Shown here in pieces: positions 47,577 through 57,261 of a DNA stretch of 64,000 bases (position 1 is its first letter; each line of letters opens with the position of its first letter). The DNA lies in contig NZ_QAOO01000007.1 in the NCBI RefSeq assembly GCF_003051105.1, positions 96,462 through 160,461 of the forward strand. Reading direction: 5' to 3'. A model generated the notes under the pieces. That model searched no databases and was not told the origin of the DNA. It saw nothing but the letters and a program-made list of their open reading frames with translations. This DNA comes from Nitrosomonas nitrosa (GTDB lineage Bacteria > Pseudomonadota > Gammaproteobacteria > Burkholderiales > Nitrosomonadaceae). Both the position numbers and the translations under genes were made by a program.

Positions 47577-49184
47577 ATGATCGACCAAGAAGTACAACGA
47601 CGCCGCACTTTCGCCATCATTTCTCATCCAGATGCCGGTAAAACCACATTAACCGAAAAATTACTCATGTTTGCAGGTGCAATCCATATAGCAGGGAGCG
47701 TCAAGGCCCGCAAAGCAAGTCGCTATGCTACCTCTGACTGGATGGAAATCGAAAAGCAGCGTGGGATCTCGGTCGCCAGCTCAGTCATGCAGATGGAATA
47801 TCGGGGCCATGTCATCAATTTACTTGACACCCCTGGCCACCAAGATTTCTCCGAGGATACTTACCGTGTCCTTACGGCAGTAGATGCCGCGCTGATGGTT
47901 ATCGATGCCGCCAATGGCGTCGAGGCACAGACTCTGCGCTTGCTTGAAGTGTGCCGCGCGCGAAATACGCCCATTCTTACCTTCATCAATAAGATGGACC
48001 GCGAGGTTCGTAACCCGCTCGATCTTATTGACGAGATTGAGCGCACACTGAATATGGCAACGATCCCTTTTACCTGGCCCATCGGAATGGGAAAACAGTT
48101 TCATGGCGTGTTCGATTTACGACATCATAGCATGCGTGTATTCCGCCCCGGGTCTGATCGTATTGAACAAGAAGGTGAAATCATCCAAAACTTAAATGAT
48201 GATGCGCTTGCAAGTCGTTTTGGCCAAAATTTTACCGAAGCGCGACAAGAAATTGACTTGATTCAAGGTGTCATACCAGAATTTGATCGCGCTGCTTTCC
48301 TTGCAGGCGAACAAACACCCGTATTTTTTGGTTCGGCGATCAATAACTTCGGTGTGCGCGAAATTCTAGATGCTTTAGTCGATCTCGCTCCGCCTCCTGG
48401 AGCGCGCCGTTCTCTTCAACGCGAAGTACCTCCAATCGAACCCAAGTTCTCCGGTGTGGTTTTTAAGATCCAAGCAAATATGAATCCTGCTCATCGCGAT
48501 CGAATTGCATTTGTGCGCGTCTGCTCTGGAGAATTTAAACGTGGAATGAGTCTCAAGGTAGTTCGGAATGGCAAAGAAATACGGACCAATACCGTCGTTT
48601 CCTTTCTTTCACAGCGAAGAGAATTACTTGATGTTGCCTATGCAGGAGATATTATCGGCATACCCAATCATGGCACGCTGCAACTGGGGGACACCCTTAC
48701 TGAAGGAGAAGCGCTTCATTTTACCGGCTTGCCCTTCTTTGCTCCCGAAATTTTTCAGACAGTCGAAATTGCCGACCCCATGCGCAGCAAACAACTGAAG
48801 TTAGGACTTACACAACTGGGTGAAGAAGGTGCCATCCAGGTTTTTCGTCCACATATCGGTAGCACCTTGCTGCTAGGTGCCGTGGGAAACCTGCAATTTG
48901 AAGTCGTTACTCATAGGCTGCAACACGAATATGGTGTGGATGCGCGTATAGCGTCCGCCAAGTACCAGCTGGCTCGCTGGGTCACTGCCGATGATCCCAC
49001 TGAACTTCAGCGTTTCATCGATTCGAATGCACACCGCATTGCTTATGACGCTGTCGACGCACCCACTTTTCTAGCTTCCTTCGCAGCAGAACTAAGTGTT
49101 GCCCAAGAAAACTGGCCAGCTATCCGCTTTCACAAGATGCGAGAGCATGCTGGCTTGGTATTTCAATCCCACATGCAGAACTAA
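47577..49184 (+). CDS. prfC: Peptide chain release factor 3
   Basis: A 535-residue translational GTPase that removes RF1/RF2 from the ribosome after termination. The G1 motif is SHPDAGKTTLTEKL, G3 is DTPGHQDFSEDTYR and G4 is TFINKMDRE; the EF-G-like domain 2 follows. The match to RF3 is full length. It lies 18 bp after the fused ABC ATPase on the same strand, so may be co-transcribed with the transporter, but has its own ribosome-binding site (AAGGATTT). Confidence 0.96.
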   Translation: MIDQEVQRRRTFAIISHPDAGKTTLTEKLLMFAGAIHIAGSVKARKASRYATSDWMEIEKQRGISVASSVMQMEYRGHVINLLDTPGHQDFSEDTYRVLTAVDAALMVIDAANGVEAQTLRLLEVCRARNTPILTFINKMDREVRNPLDLIDEIERTLNMATIPFTWPIGMGKQFHGVFDLRHHSMRVFRPGSDRIEQEGEIIQNLNDDALASRFGQNFTEARQEIDLIQGVIPEFDRAAFLAGEQTPVFFGSAINNFGVREILDALVDLAPPPGARRSLQREVPPIEPKFSGVVFKIQANMNPAHRDRIAFVRVCSGEFKRGMSLKVVRNGKEIRTNTVVSFLSQRRELLDVAYAGDIIGIPNHGTLQLGDTLTEGEALHFTGLPFFAPEIFQTVEIADPMRSKQLKLGLTQLGEEGAIQVFRPHIGSTLLLGAVGNLQFEVVTHRLQHEYGVDARIASAKYQLARWVTADDPTELQRFIDSNAHRIAYDAVDAPTFLASFAAELSVAQENWPAIRFHKMREHAGLVFQSHMQN

Positions 49185-49354
49185 AGTAAAAATATGATTT
49201 ACCAACCTATCACATAGATGTTGCATACTTTTTCTATCCTGCTCCGAAACTTTAATCAAACCGATTCATCCAATTTTGGTTATATCAGCAGTATCAATCA
49301 CCGGCTGAAAATGAAACGTAAGTTAACTTTGGTTTGCCAGATGGAGGTTTTTCC

Positions 49355-49852
49355 ATGAGAAAAATAAGCTTACTTTATGGGGTCATTGTTGCTATTTTCG
49401 CCTTGATACTGCCAGATGCAGCATGGGCACACCGCCCTTATAATCATTTCCTTGGCTCTGGCTATTTTCCCAGCGGCCATAACATCGGATTAGGGTTTGG
49501 AACGGGCTACGGTTTTACCACCTTGGGTTATCGTAATTATTATGGCTATGGTAGCCGCCGTAGTGGATTTTATGGTAGCTATTCTTTTGGTGTTCCTTAC
49601 GTTCCGTATTATTCCAGACCTTATTACGGTGGATATGGCTATATGCCCTTTCCTTCTTATTCTTATTACCCACCTGTGGTTGTCGTCCCCGCGACGCCGC
49701 CTGTATATATTCAGCAGCCTAGTGCACAGCCGCCATCGCCTCCGCCAGAAACAAACTACTGGCATTATTGTGAAAATCCGGCGGGCTATTATCCTTATGT
49801 CAAGAAATGCCCAGGCGGATGGTTAAAAGTTGCTCCTCAGCCAGCAGAATAA
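49355..49852 (+). CDS. Exported Tyr/Gly/Pro-rich protein
   Basis: A 165-residue protein not assigned to a family. A signal peptide (MRKISLLYGVIVAIFALILP, cleavage after AAWA) leads to a tyrosine- and glycine-rich stretch (SGYFPSGHNIGLGFGTGYGF), then runs of Tyr-Pro and a Pro/Gln/Pro tract (PPVYIQQPSAQPPSPPPE), and a C-terminal CENPAGYYPYVKKCPGGW with two cysteines that may form a disulfide. The C-terminal motif is shared with many small betaproteobacterial envelope proteins. The start uses the ATG at 49355 because GGAGG precedes it; the earlier ATG at 49334 lacks this. A glycine-zipper lipoprotein gene follows 15 bp later. Confidence 0.7.
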   Translation: MRKISLLYGVIVAIFALILPDAAWAHRPYNHFLGSGYFPSGHNIGLGFGTGYGFTTLGYRNYYGYGSRRSGFYGSYSFGVPYVPYYSRPYYGGYGYMPFPSYSYYPPVVVVPATPPVYIQQPSAQPPSPPPETNYWHYCENPAGYYPYVKKCPGGWLKVAPQPAE

Positions 49853-49867
49853 TTCAAGGAGTTATCC

Positions 49868-50419
49868 ATGCTAAATTTTCCAAGATCGATTTGTTATCTC
49901 TTATTGTTACTTTCGCTTGCAGCTTGTGTCCATATTCCCACAGGCCCAAGCGTCATGGTTCTGCCCGGCGCGGGTAAAACATTCGACCAGTTCCGCAGTG
50001 ACGATTTCTTATGTAGGCAATATGCTCTCCAGCAAAGTGATCACCAAACACCGAGACAAGCGACGATATCCAGTGGCATGGAAAGCGCCGCTGTTGGCGC
50101 AGCCCTTGGTGCAGCAGCAGGCGCTGCATTTGGTGGTGGACGAGGTGCCGCAATCGGTGCAGGAAGCGGTTTACTTGCGGGTGGTTTGAGCGGGAGCAGC
50201 TCCTCGCAGACTTCCGGCAGTATTAGTCAGCAGCGATATGATATGTCGTATATTCAATGCATGTACGCGAATGGCCACCGTGTACCGATAGTCGGCCAGT
50301 TCTCGAGTGACCCTTACGCGAGTCAAGGACAAACTATGAACACACCAGCACAGCCCTCAACAAGAAGCATTCCTCCGCCGCCACCCGGCAATCCACCCCC
50401 CGCTCCTCCGGCCTATTAA
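49868..50419 (+). CDS. Glycine-zipper outer-membrane lipoprotein
   Basis: A 183-residue lipoprotein. Lipobox LSLAACVH gives the lipidated cysteine at about residue 19. A glycine-zipper segment AAVGAALGAAAGAAFGGGRG follows at about residues 74-93, then AIGAGSGLLAGGLSG. The C-terminus is Pro-rich (PPPPPGNPPPAPPAY). The middle holds RYDMSYIQCMYANGHRVP, typical of the YMGG/glycine-zipper group. It is 15 bp from the Tyr-rich exported protein, so they form one envelope unit with unknown function. Confidence 0.82.
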   Translation: MLNFPRSICYLLLLLSLAACVHIPTGPSVMVLPGAGKTFDQFRSDDFLCRQYALQQSDHQTPRQATISSGMESAAVGAALGAAAGAAFGGGRGAAIGAGSGLLAGGLSGSSSSQTSGSISQQRYDMSYIQCMYANGHRVPIVGQFSSDPYASQGQTMNTPAQPSTRSIPPPPPGNPPPAPPAY

Positions 50420-50508
50420 TATCATCAATAATTCTCATTATTATCAATGAGCCTATGTGATAAAATGCGCAAGCCATTTGTATGACTAATATTGAAAAGG
50501 AGTTTTAT

Positions 50509-50745
50509 ATGGCAGCAAAAGCTATTTTTTATCATGCAGGTTGCCCAGTTTGTGTTGCAGCAGAACAGACTGTTGCTAATGCGATCGATCGCTCAAAATA
50601 TGATGTTGAAATTGTGCACTTAGGTACTGATAAATCCCGTATTGGAGAAGCTGAGGCAGCTGGCGTTAAATCTGTTCCCGCACTTGTTATGGATGGCGCT
50701 GCTTTCCATATCAATTTTGGCGCAAGTATCAATGATCTGAAATAA
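50509..50745 (+). CDS. Small thioredoxin/glutaredoxin-like protein with CPVC motif
   Basis: A 78-residue cytoplasmic protein with the redox motif CPVC near the N-terminus (IFYHAGCPVCVAAEQ) and the cis-proline region VKSVPALVMDG. The length is that of a minimal glutaredoxin fold. The start is the ATG at 50509, set by AAAAGGAG 9 nt upstream; the frame is open to 50482. The CPVC dithiol suggests an electron donor or arsenate/alkylhydroperoxide-type reductase partner, but the partner is unknown. It has a hairpin after the stop and faces the GGDEF-EAL gene. Confidence 0.78.
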   Translation: MAAKAIFYHAGCPVCVAAEQTVANAIDRSKYDVEIVHLGTDKSRIGEAEAAGVKSVPALVMDGAAFHINFGASINDLK

Positions 50746-50778
50746 TCTCTCGTTATTTTATTTCAGGTATTTCAGAGT

Positions 50779-50796
50779 ACCCCCAGCAATGGGGGT
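50779..50796. terminator. Hairpin between converging genes
   Basis: ACCCCC and GGGGGT form a 6-bp GC stem with a 6-nt loop 33 bp after the CPVC protein stop, in a gap between converging genes. The U-tract is poor (TCCTTC), so this is a modest candidate. Confidence 0.45.
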
Positions 50797-50847
50797 TCCT
50801 TCATGGCCAGAATAACAGCATTATCAGTTTATCTACCGCTTATTAAC

Positions 50848-53424
50848 CTAACTATATTCTTTTAGCCACAAAAGCAAATCTGTTTCCGTCATCGGATACG
50901 CCAGCAAATAGCCCTGTACCAAGTAACAACCATGTTGCTGAAGAAACGCTAATTGCTCGTTTTTTTCTACCCCTTCTGCGATGACCTCTAGCTCGAGATT
51001 CTTGGCAAGCGCAATCGTTGCCTTGACGATCTCTTGATCATTGGAATCAATCAGCATATCACGGACAAACTCTTGCGCGATCTTAAGCTGATGAAATGGC
51101 CAATGTTTCAGCCTAAGCAACGATGAATACCCTGTCCCGAAATCATCAAGCGAAAATTTGATTCCTTGTTGCGCCAAACCATTTAATACCTGGTCGATAT
51201 TCGTTCTTGGTTCAACCATAATACGCTCAGTCAACTCCAACTCCAGCACATCTCCTGACAAAGAATAGGTATTCAATAAATCGATCAGCCTTTCCTGAAA
51301 TTTATCACCATCCAGTTGCAGCGGCGAAATATTGACAGACATCACGCCCAGATCGATGCCTTGGTTATGTAATCGGTTCATGGTTGCACATGCCTGTTCC
51401 AATATCCTAAAACCAAGGCGATGCATCATGCCATGGGTTTCTGCAATAGGGATAAATTCGGCTGGTGAAATAAAACCTTGCGTAGGGTGATTCCAGCGAA
51501 GCAGTGCTTCGACACCCATAATTTGCTTATTCACCGTATTGATTTTAGGCTGATAAACAAGAAAAAGATTATCTGCGTTGAGTGCTTCCTTCAGATCTTG
51601 ATGCAACGCAAGGCGGCGGCGTATCTCATTGGTCATCTCGCTGGTGTGAAACGTAAAGCATCCCCGTCCCTTATCTTTAGATTTGTATAGCGCGGTATCG
51701 GCCTGCTCGAGCAAATCTATCTCAGTTGAAAGTCCAGGTTGCCAATGCGCAATTCCAATGCTTGCACCTACCTGAACTTTAGCTTGGTTGATGATATAGG
51801 GCTGCGACACAATTTCAATCAGTTTCTGGCTCAATATGGAAGCATCGTCCAGTGAGCGCAGGTTACGCTGTAAGATAGCAAACTCGTCGCCTCCCAATCG
51901 CGCCACTAAATCTTCTTTGCGTACACGGCTTCTAAGCCGCTGCGCAACTTCTTTCAGCAGCCGGTCACCCTCCAAGTGACCTAACGTATCGTTGATCTGT
52001 TTGAAGTAATCCAGATCCAACATGAGAACCGCGATAATAGTGTGATTACGTTTTGCATAAGCGATCTCGCGCTTAAGTGCATCCATAAACTGCGCACGAT
52101 TGGATAAACCCGTCAGACTATCGTGATAAGCGAGGTGAGAAATATATTGCTTATTTCTCTCCTGTTCTTCTTTATAGTTTTTATGAATGCGATAAAAAAC
52201 AACGATCAAAATGATATTGATCAATCCAAGTAAGGAAATGATCCAAACGGGTTTTATTTCAGACGCCCAGCCATCAATAGGAATCGCCCCTATTTGCCAG
52301 GAACCACCCGGCACAGAGATATTCATGATAACTGCTTGCTCATTGAATACACTGGGATCGCCAAAAAACACTTCACCTTTGCTCCCTGTTCCGTCCTTTC
52401 CACGAATGGCCAATTTTAAACCGACGGCTGGATCGTACAAGCCCGCAGCTTGATAAACCGCCTCGGCATGGATTACGCTAGAAACTAACCCCCAGAACTC
52501 TTGCTGGCCTAATTCATTCTCAGTATGGACGGCCAATCTGCCAATGAGCCCCAACCCTCCTTGAACCAGTTTAACCGGTCCTGCCAGTATAATTTGATTC
52601 TGCTCCTTAGCTTTCAACACAGCAGGCAATTGATCAGGCAACCGACGGTAATCAAGGTTGATCGCTTGCTGATTTTCTTCAAAAGGGTATAGCATACGAA
52701 TCACAAGATCAGGCGCCGCTGCAATATTCCGAATGTTGGGATTCCCATCGATAAGTTTTTTGGCTATTTGTTCAAATTCAGCCTGGGTCAAATAGGGGTT
52801 AAGTTGAATGTGTGCAAGTAACCCTTTTAACAATGTAATATTGCTGTTAATAGAATTCTCCAGCTGTGAACGCAATTTAACCAGCGTACTCGATACCAGA
52901 TACTTTTGTTCGTTTATTTCGCTATTCCGGTACAAAGCCACTAAAAACCAGCTAACCGCTAACGTAAGTACGATCAAGGATAGTGAAGATAGACGATGAA
53001 AGCAGTAGAGCCCTGACCAGCCGATTATCAATAGCACGGCGGCAAAACATAACACCACCAGGGCAGACAAGATCCAGTCTCCCAACCCCTTCTCGATAAA
53101 TGGTGGAAAATAAACTTCCTCTTCCTGGGCAGACTCATAGTGAGCAAAACGATCCATCTTCCCTAAAGCAACATCACTCTGCACAGAAATCATCGGCAAT
53201 TCCAGTGATGACAGCCCGCCAAAAAGAAGGCTTTGTTTATCGTGATCGGACTCCAAAGGTGAAGCGCAAACGGGTCGTTGCAAGTGAATTACCTGGGTTT
53301 CTTTAAAGAAAAAATCCCAGGAAAGCGAGGCAGTCAATATTGATTCTGATGCATCAGCCCTAATCGGAAAAAGCATGATGATGAACCATAAATGTAATAA
53401 CCATTTTTCTCGCCTTTTTATCAT
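50848..53424 (-). CDS. CHASE-GGDEF-EAL cyclic-di-GMP signalling protein
   Basis: An 858-residue membrane sensor. A signal peptide and a TM segment (about residues 113-155) precede a periplasmic CHASE sensory domain (about 190-395), then a TM helix near 400-420. The cytoplasmic part has an intact GGDEF motif (LGGDEFAI, about residue 510), which makes cyclic di-GMP, and an EAL domain (GVEALLRWNHPTQG, about 638) with the ELTERIM and DDFGTGYSSLL motifs needed for its hydrolysis. Both active sites look intact, so it could be bifunctional or switch with the ligand. Its ligand is not known. A 412-bp gap separates it from maeA. Confidence 0.93.
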   Translation of the reverse strand: MIKRREKWLLHLWFIIMLFPIRADASESILTASLSWDFFFKETQVIHLQRPVCASPLESDHDKQSLLFGGLSSLELPMISVQSDVALGKMDRFAHYESAQEEEVYFPPFIEKGLGDWILSALVVLCFAAVLLIIGWSGLYCFHRLSSLSLIVLTLAVSWFLVALYRNSEINEQKYLVSSTLVKLRSQLENSINSNITLLKGLLAHIQLNPYLTQAEFEQIAKKLIDGNPNIRNIAAAPDLVIRMLYPFEENQQAINLDYRRLPDQLPAVLKAKEQNQIILAGPVKLVQGGLGLIGRLAVHTENELGQQEFWGLVSSVIHAEAVYQAAGLYDPAVGLKLAIRGKDGTGSKGEVFFGDPSVFNEQAVIMNISVPGGSWQIGAIPIDGWASEIKPVWIISLLGLINIILIVVFYRIHKNYKEEQERNKQYISHLAYHDSLTGLSNRAQFMDALKREIAYAKRNHTIIAVLMLDLDYFKQINDTLGHLEGDRLLKEVAQRLRSRVRKEDLVARLGGDEFAILQRNLRSLDDASILSQKLIEIVSQPYIINQAKVQVGASIGIAHWQPGLSTEIDLLEQADTALYKSKDKGRGCFTFHTSEMTNEIRRRLALHQDLKEALNADNLFLVYQPKINTVNKQIMGVEALLRWNHPTQGFISPAEFIPIAETHGMMHRLGFRILEQACATMNRLHNQGIDLGVMSVNISPLQLDGDKFQERLIDLLNTYSLSGDVLELELTERIMVEPRTNIDQVLNGLAQQGIKFSLDDFGTGYSSLLRLKHWPFHQLKIAQEFVRDMLIDSNDQEIVKATIALAKNLELEVIAEGVEKNEQLAFLQQHGCYLVQGYLLAYPMTETDLLLWLKEYS

Positions 53425-53836
53425 ATCGAATCCACTCTGCCAGCAAGTTAATCTGAATCATCTGATCATGGAGCCCGCTTTCCGTTATAAAAAGAGAAAG
53501 CTTTAAAATAACTTCGGATGACTGTATTTATCGAATCGCTAATCTCTATCTTGAATAACTCGCCTCAATAGTTCACCGAATATACTTTCCCGATGAGCGG
53601 CACAGGAACCAGAAAAATAACAAAAACGGATTTTCAGCTTGATAAAAAAGTATTTCGAGCCTGTTTGTTTGATGCAGTGGCAACACTGCACATTTATCAA
53701 CGGCCTTAAGAATTAGGCCTTCCAAGATTACGTCATCATATGGCTGAAATATGATTTACTTCAAACAAAATAAATAGCTTGAAAGGTAAAAATCAAATCA
53801 AAGATTAATTTTCTCGACCAATAACTGCAATAAAGC
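53425..53836. other. Gap between the GGDEF-EAL gene and maeA, two hairpins
   Basis: A 412-bp A/T-rich stretch. Two short hairpins are visible: GCAGTG/CACTGC with a GCAA loop at 53674-53689 and GGCCT/AGGCC at 53702-53719. Read on the minus strand they lie about 120-160 bp past the maeA stop and could end its transcript; none has a good U-tract. The promoter of the GGDEF-EAL gene must also lie here. No gene is supported. Confidence 0.4.
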
Positions 53837-55447
53837 TTAATATCCGGGTTCATACATCAACGAACGAACGTAGGCTGCTAGATCTTGAGGAAGTTCATGC
53901 GTTGCAAGCCCCTCTTGTTGCGCAACCTGACATACCGCAATAGCGATCGCATGAGAAACGGTTCGAACCCGATTAAGTGAAGGATATATTGCACCGACTT
54001 CGATCTCCTCTTGCAACACCATATCAGCAAGCACTTTTGCTGCGGTTAGAAACATCCTATCGGTAACCAAACGCGCATGACTCGCGACAATTCCAAGGCC
54101 CACCCCAGGAAAAATATACGCGTTATTCCCTTGAGCCGGTTTAAACACGCTTTCTCCCAGCCTGCAAACAGGAAATGGACTACCACTGGCAAAAATTACC
54201 CGCCCATTACTCCATCGATAGGCTTCTTCAGCGGTACATTCAGTATGAGATGTAGGGTTAGACAGCGCAATAATAACTGGACGCTCATGACATTCCGCCA
54301 TTTTTTTGACGATGGTTTCATCGAATGTACCCGCTACTCCCGTTGCTCCGATTAGCACATCCGGTCGAACACGCTCGATAGCCTCAACAAAACTTACACA
54401 AGCATGGTCATGGGCAAAAGGTCGTATCCGTGGTTTGATATGCTCACGGCTCGATACGACTAACCCTTGTCTGTCCACGAACCATAGCCGTGATCTAGCA
54501 TCTTGCTCACTCAGACCCGCAGCACAAAATGCAGATACCATCAACTCTCCGATTCCACTTGCAGCAGAACCCGTTCCGAGCAGCATTATTCTCAAATCGG
54601 CGAACCGTTTATGCGTAATACGACAGGAAGAATACACACCGGCAAGCGTGACAGCAGCCGTACCTTGGATATCATCATTAAAGCACCGCACCTGATTTCG
54701 GTAGCGATCGAGTAGCTCGAACGCATGTTGGCTCTGAAAATCTTCAAACTGAAGCAGGGCATTGGGAAACTTTTCTTGAACCGCGTGCACGAATTCATCT
54801 ACTAGTGAAAAATAAGCCTCTCCTGTCAAACGAGGATAGGGATAACCTAAATAGAGTAAATCTTCCCGCAAAGCTTGATTATTCGTACCCACATCAAGCA
54901 TTACCGGCAGGCATTGCGACGGGTAAATACCCGCACAAGCCACATACAAAGCCGTCTTGCCTATCGAGATTCCCATGCCATTAGCGCCGAGATCGCCCAA
55001 TCCCAAAATGCGTTCTCCATCCGTAACTACGATGATCCGTATATCTTTCTCATGCCAATTATCCAGAATTGACGCAATTTCACCTCGATCTTCCGGTGTG
55101 ATATAAAAACCCTGCGGATTACGGTAGATGTGAGCAAATTCCTTGCAAGCTTCCCCCACAGTCGGCGTATACACCAACGGCAAAATCTCATCGATATGAT
55201 CGATCATCGTTCGGTAAAATAATCGCTGATTACGCTCTAACAAGCTGTTCAGAAAAATATATTTTTCGATATCACTATTTTTTCGGCGCAGATTACCTAA
55301 AACGCGCTTTTGTTGCGTTTGAATGTCGGCTATCTTATAGGGTAGTAAACCTCGCAAACCAAGTCGATTTCTCTCTTCACGAGAAAACGCGGTTGATTTG
55401 TTCTGAGCTGGATCATCCAGCAATGATTTGCCTCGCAATAACTTCAT
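53837..55447 (-). CDS. maeA: NAD-dependent malic enzyme
   Basis: A 536-residue enzyme that decarboxylates malate to pyruvate with NAD reduction. Family features are the YTPTVGEACKEFAHIYRNP segment, the active-site region GLGDLGANGMGISIGKTALY, the metal and nucleotide part FNDDIQGTAAVTLAGVYSS, and NAD-binding LLGTGSAASGIGELMVSAF. The N-terminal tail (LLRGKSLLDDP) and length fit the E. coli MaeA/eukaryotic-like class rather than the MaeB class with a phosphotransacetylase domain. In an autotroph it would help balance C4 acids. It diverges from the truncated haemoglobin gene. Confidence 0.94.
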   Translation of the reverse strand: MKLLRGKSLLDDPAQNKSTAFSREERNRLGLRGLLPYKIADIQTQQKRVLGNLRRKNSDIEKYIFLNSLLERNQRLFYRTMIDHIDEILPLVYTPTVGEACKEFAHIYRNPQGFYITPEDRGEIASILDNWHEKDIRIIVVTDGERILGLGDLGANGMGISIGKTALYVACAGIYPSQCLPVMLDVGTNNQALREDLLYLGYPYPRLTGEAYFSLVDEFVHAVQEKFPNALLQFEDFQSQHAFELLDRYRNQVRCFNDDIQGTAAVTLAGVYSSCRITHKRFADLRIMLLGTGSAASGIGELMVSAFCAAGLSEQDARSRLWFVDRQGLVVSSREHIKPRIRPFAHDHACVSFVEAIERVRPDVLIGATGVAGTFDETIVKKMAECHERPVIIALSNPTSHTECTAEEAYRWSNGRVIFASGSPFPVCRLGESVFKPAQGNNAYIFPGVGLGIVASHARLVTDRMFLTAAKVLADMVLQEEIEVGAIYPSLNRVRTVSHAIAIAVCQVAQQEGLATHELPQDLAAYVRSLMYEPGY

Positions 55448-55645
55448 TTAGATTGCCTTCTCAAGAGTATAAGACAGGTAAAGCGTTTAAAATTACCTTG
55501 CACGACTTTTGTTATAATTGCGATGAATAGGAACAAAACGACTAAGTTATCATCACATGTATTGCAGCATACGTCGAGACTAGAAGCTTAAGTTACGTAC
55601 TGTTGCATAATAATGTTCAACCAACAATAAATATAAAATATCACT

Positions 55646-56077
55646 ATGACAACACATTCCATACCAACACCGAACCCGGATCTTTATACCGAAGAAGAGA
55701 TTTCCCAACTCGTTCACAATTTTTACGCCAAAGCGAGAAAAGATCCGGGGCTTGGCCCTATTTTCGAAGAACATGTGATCGATTGGGATGCCCATTTCGT
55801 GCAAATGACCAATTTCTGGTCCGCTCAACTACGCGGCACCAGCCGTTTTCGGGGCGCTCCTATGCCTAAGCATATTGCACTTCCAGAACTGAACTCAGAT
55901 CTATTTAAACGCTGGCTACATTTATTCAAAGAAACTACGCATGAATTAGGTAATCCTGCATTGAAACATCATGCAGATACAGTCGCCACGTTTATTGCTG
56001 GCAGACTCTGGCTTGGTTATCAGATGGGTAATTACCCGGAGCGTCACCCCACTGAACTTTTTGCTGACACACATTAA
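55646..56077 (+). CDS. Group III truncated haemoglobin
   Basis: A 143-residue globin of the two-over-two class, group III. The helix pattern EISQLVHNFYAKARKDPGLG, PIFEEHVIDWDAHFVQM, FWSAQLRGTSRFRGAPMPKH is the group III signature; the proximal heme-iron histidine is probably the His of MPKHIALPEL. Group III globins bind oxygen, NO or hydrogen peroxide but their roles are unclear. An NO or hydroxylamine role would be natural in an ammonia oxidiser but is speculative. No reductase or partner gene is adjacent. Confidence 0.85.
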   Translation: MTTHSIPTPNPDLYTEEEISQLVHNFYAKARKDPGLGPIFEEHVIDWDAHFVQMTNFWSAQLRGTSRFRGAPMPKHIALPELNSDLFKRWLHLFKETTHELGNPALKHHADTVATFIAGRLWLGYQMGNYPERHPTELFADTH

Positions 56078-56157
56078 CTCAGTCAAGCGCACTTAGCTGG
56101 ACTCTGAAGTCTCAATATCGACACCCGATTCTGTTAAGATACGCTACAGCCAATATC

Positions 56158-57108
56158 ATGCTGGTTTGCAGAAAGGCTTCATCGGGACCCAAAACACCGA
56201 TAGCCTTGACAATAGGCAATTTCGATGGCGTCCACCTCGGTCACCAGGCAATGCTTGCGCGGTTAAAACAAGTTGCCAGACAGCTACACATTGCGTCTTG
56301 CGTACTAACGTTTGAACCACATCCACGCGAGTTTCTTACGCCACAGCAGGCGCCCACTCGTCTGACGAGTTTACGTGAAAAATTAGAGCTATTGGCAGAA
56401 TCGGGTATCGATCGTGTTCAGATTTACCCCTTCAACCGTGATTTTTCCAAAATCGATGCGACTTCATTCATCACTGATATTCTTCAACAAGAGTTGGCAG
56501 TACGCTGGCTTCTAGTAGGGGATGATTTCCGCTTCGGCGCAAAACGGACGGGTGACGTAGAAATGCTCAGTAAATTCTCTCGACAATCCGGTATTTTTGA
56601 AGTGGAAGTCATGCCGGGCTTTAATGTGGATGGTTTACGTGTTTCGAGCACTGCCATACGTGAAGCATTGGTTCGTGGCGATCTCGTGCTCGCCGAACAG
56701 CTATTGGGGCGTCCTTACAGCATTAGTGGACGTGTCGTCAATGGTGATAAGTTAGGAAAGAAAATAGGTTTTCCGACCGCTAATATACAATTAAAGCATA
56801 ATCGTCCTCCCTTGACAGGGATTTTTGTTGTCGAAGTGACTAGCGCAACTCATACAGCCTTACCCGCCTCGATGCGGGGTGTCGCGAGCCTGGGTATCCG
56901 TCCGACTACGCATACAAATAATCAACCCATACTGGAAGTACATCTGTTTGATTTCTGCAAGGAGATATACGGGCATCACCTGCGTGTACATTTTTTGCAT
57001 AAGCTTAGAGATGAAGAAAAATACCCTGATTTGGAGACACTAATAAAACAAATAGAACAGGATATCGCAAACGCAAAGCACTATTTTTTGACGACGGTAA
57101 CTGCCTAG
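56158..57108 (+). CDS. ribF: Bifunctional riboflavin kinase/FAD synthetase
   Basis: A 316-residue enzyme that phosphorylates riboflavin to FMN and adenylates FMN to FAD. The N-terminal nucleotidyltransferase domain has NFDGVHLGHQAM and VGDDFRFGAKRTGD; the kinase domain begins after about residue 180 with GRPYSISGRVVNGDKLGKKI and GFPTANI. The stop codon TAG at 57106-57108 overlaps the first base of a MITE-like insertion, so the protein end is normal but the 3' untranslated region is new. ileS and lspA follow, the usual order. Confidence 0.96.
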   Translation: MLVCRKASSGPKTPIALTIGNFDGVHLGHQAMLARLKQVARQLHIASCVLTFEPHPREFLTPQQAPTRLTSLREKLELLAESGIDRVQIYPFNRDFSKIDATSFITDILQQELAVRWLLVGDDFRFGAKRTGDVEMLSKFSRQSGIFEVEVMPGFNVDGLRVSSTAIREALVRGDLVLAEQLLGRPYSISGRVVNGDKLGKKIGFPTANIQLKHNRPPLTGIFVVEVTSATHTALPASMRGVASLGIRPTTHTNNQPILEVHLFDFCKEIYGHHLRVHFLHKLRDEEKYPDLETLIKQIEQDIANAKHYFLTTVTA

Positions 57109-57261
57109 AGGCTGTCCGAGACTGATCTACTGCAAACGGGCCTGGTTGGCCGGATTTTCCGATCCTTTTCGTTAAATAGAACGACTATTCGCCTCAAATG
57201 ATCGAAAAATCCAACTCAATCAATCTTACCCTCGCTACCATCGCTATTCTCAGACAGCCTC
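57108..57261. mobile_element. Palindromic MITE-like element at the ribF stop codon
   Basis: The ends GAGGCTGTCCGAGA and TCTCAGACAGCCTC form a 14-bp terminal inverted repeat with one mismatch. The trinucleotide CTA directly flanks both ends (57105-57107 and 57262-57264), fitting a target-site duplication. Inside, further blocks (GGATTTTCCGATC against GGATTTTTCGATC) pair across a centre near 57184, so the whole 154 bp is an imperfect palindrome. It is too small to encode a transposase, so it would need one in trans. The ends resemble IS5-family termini, but I cannot name the parent element. Confidence 0.75.
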
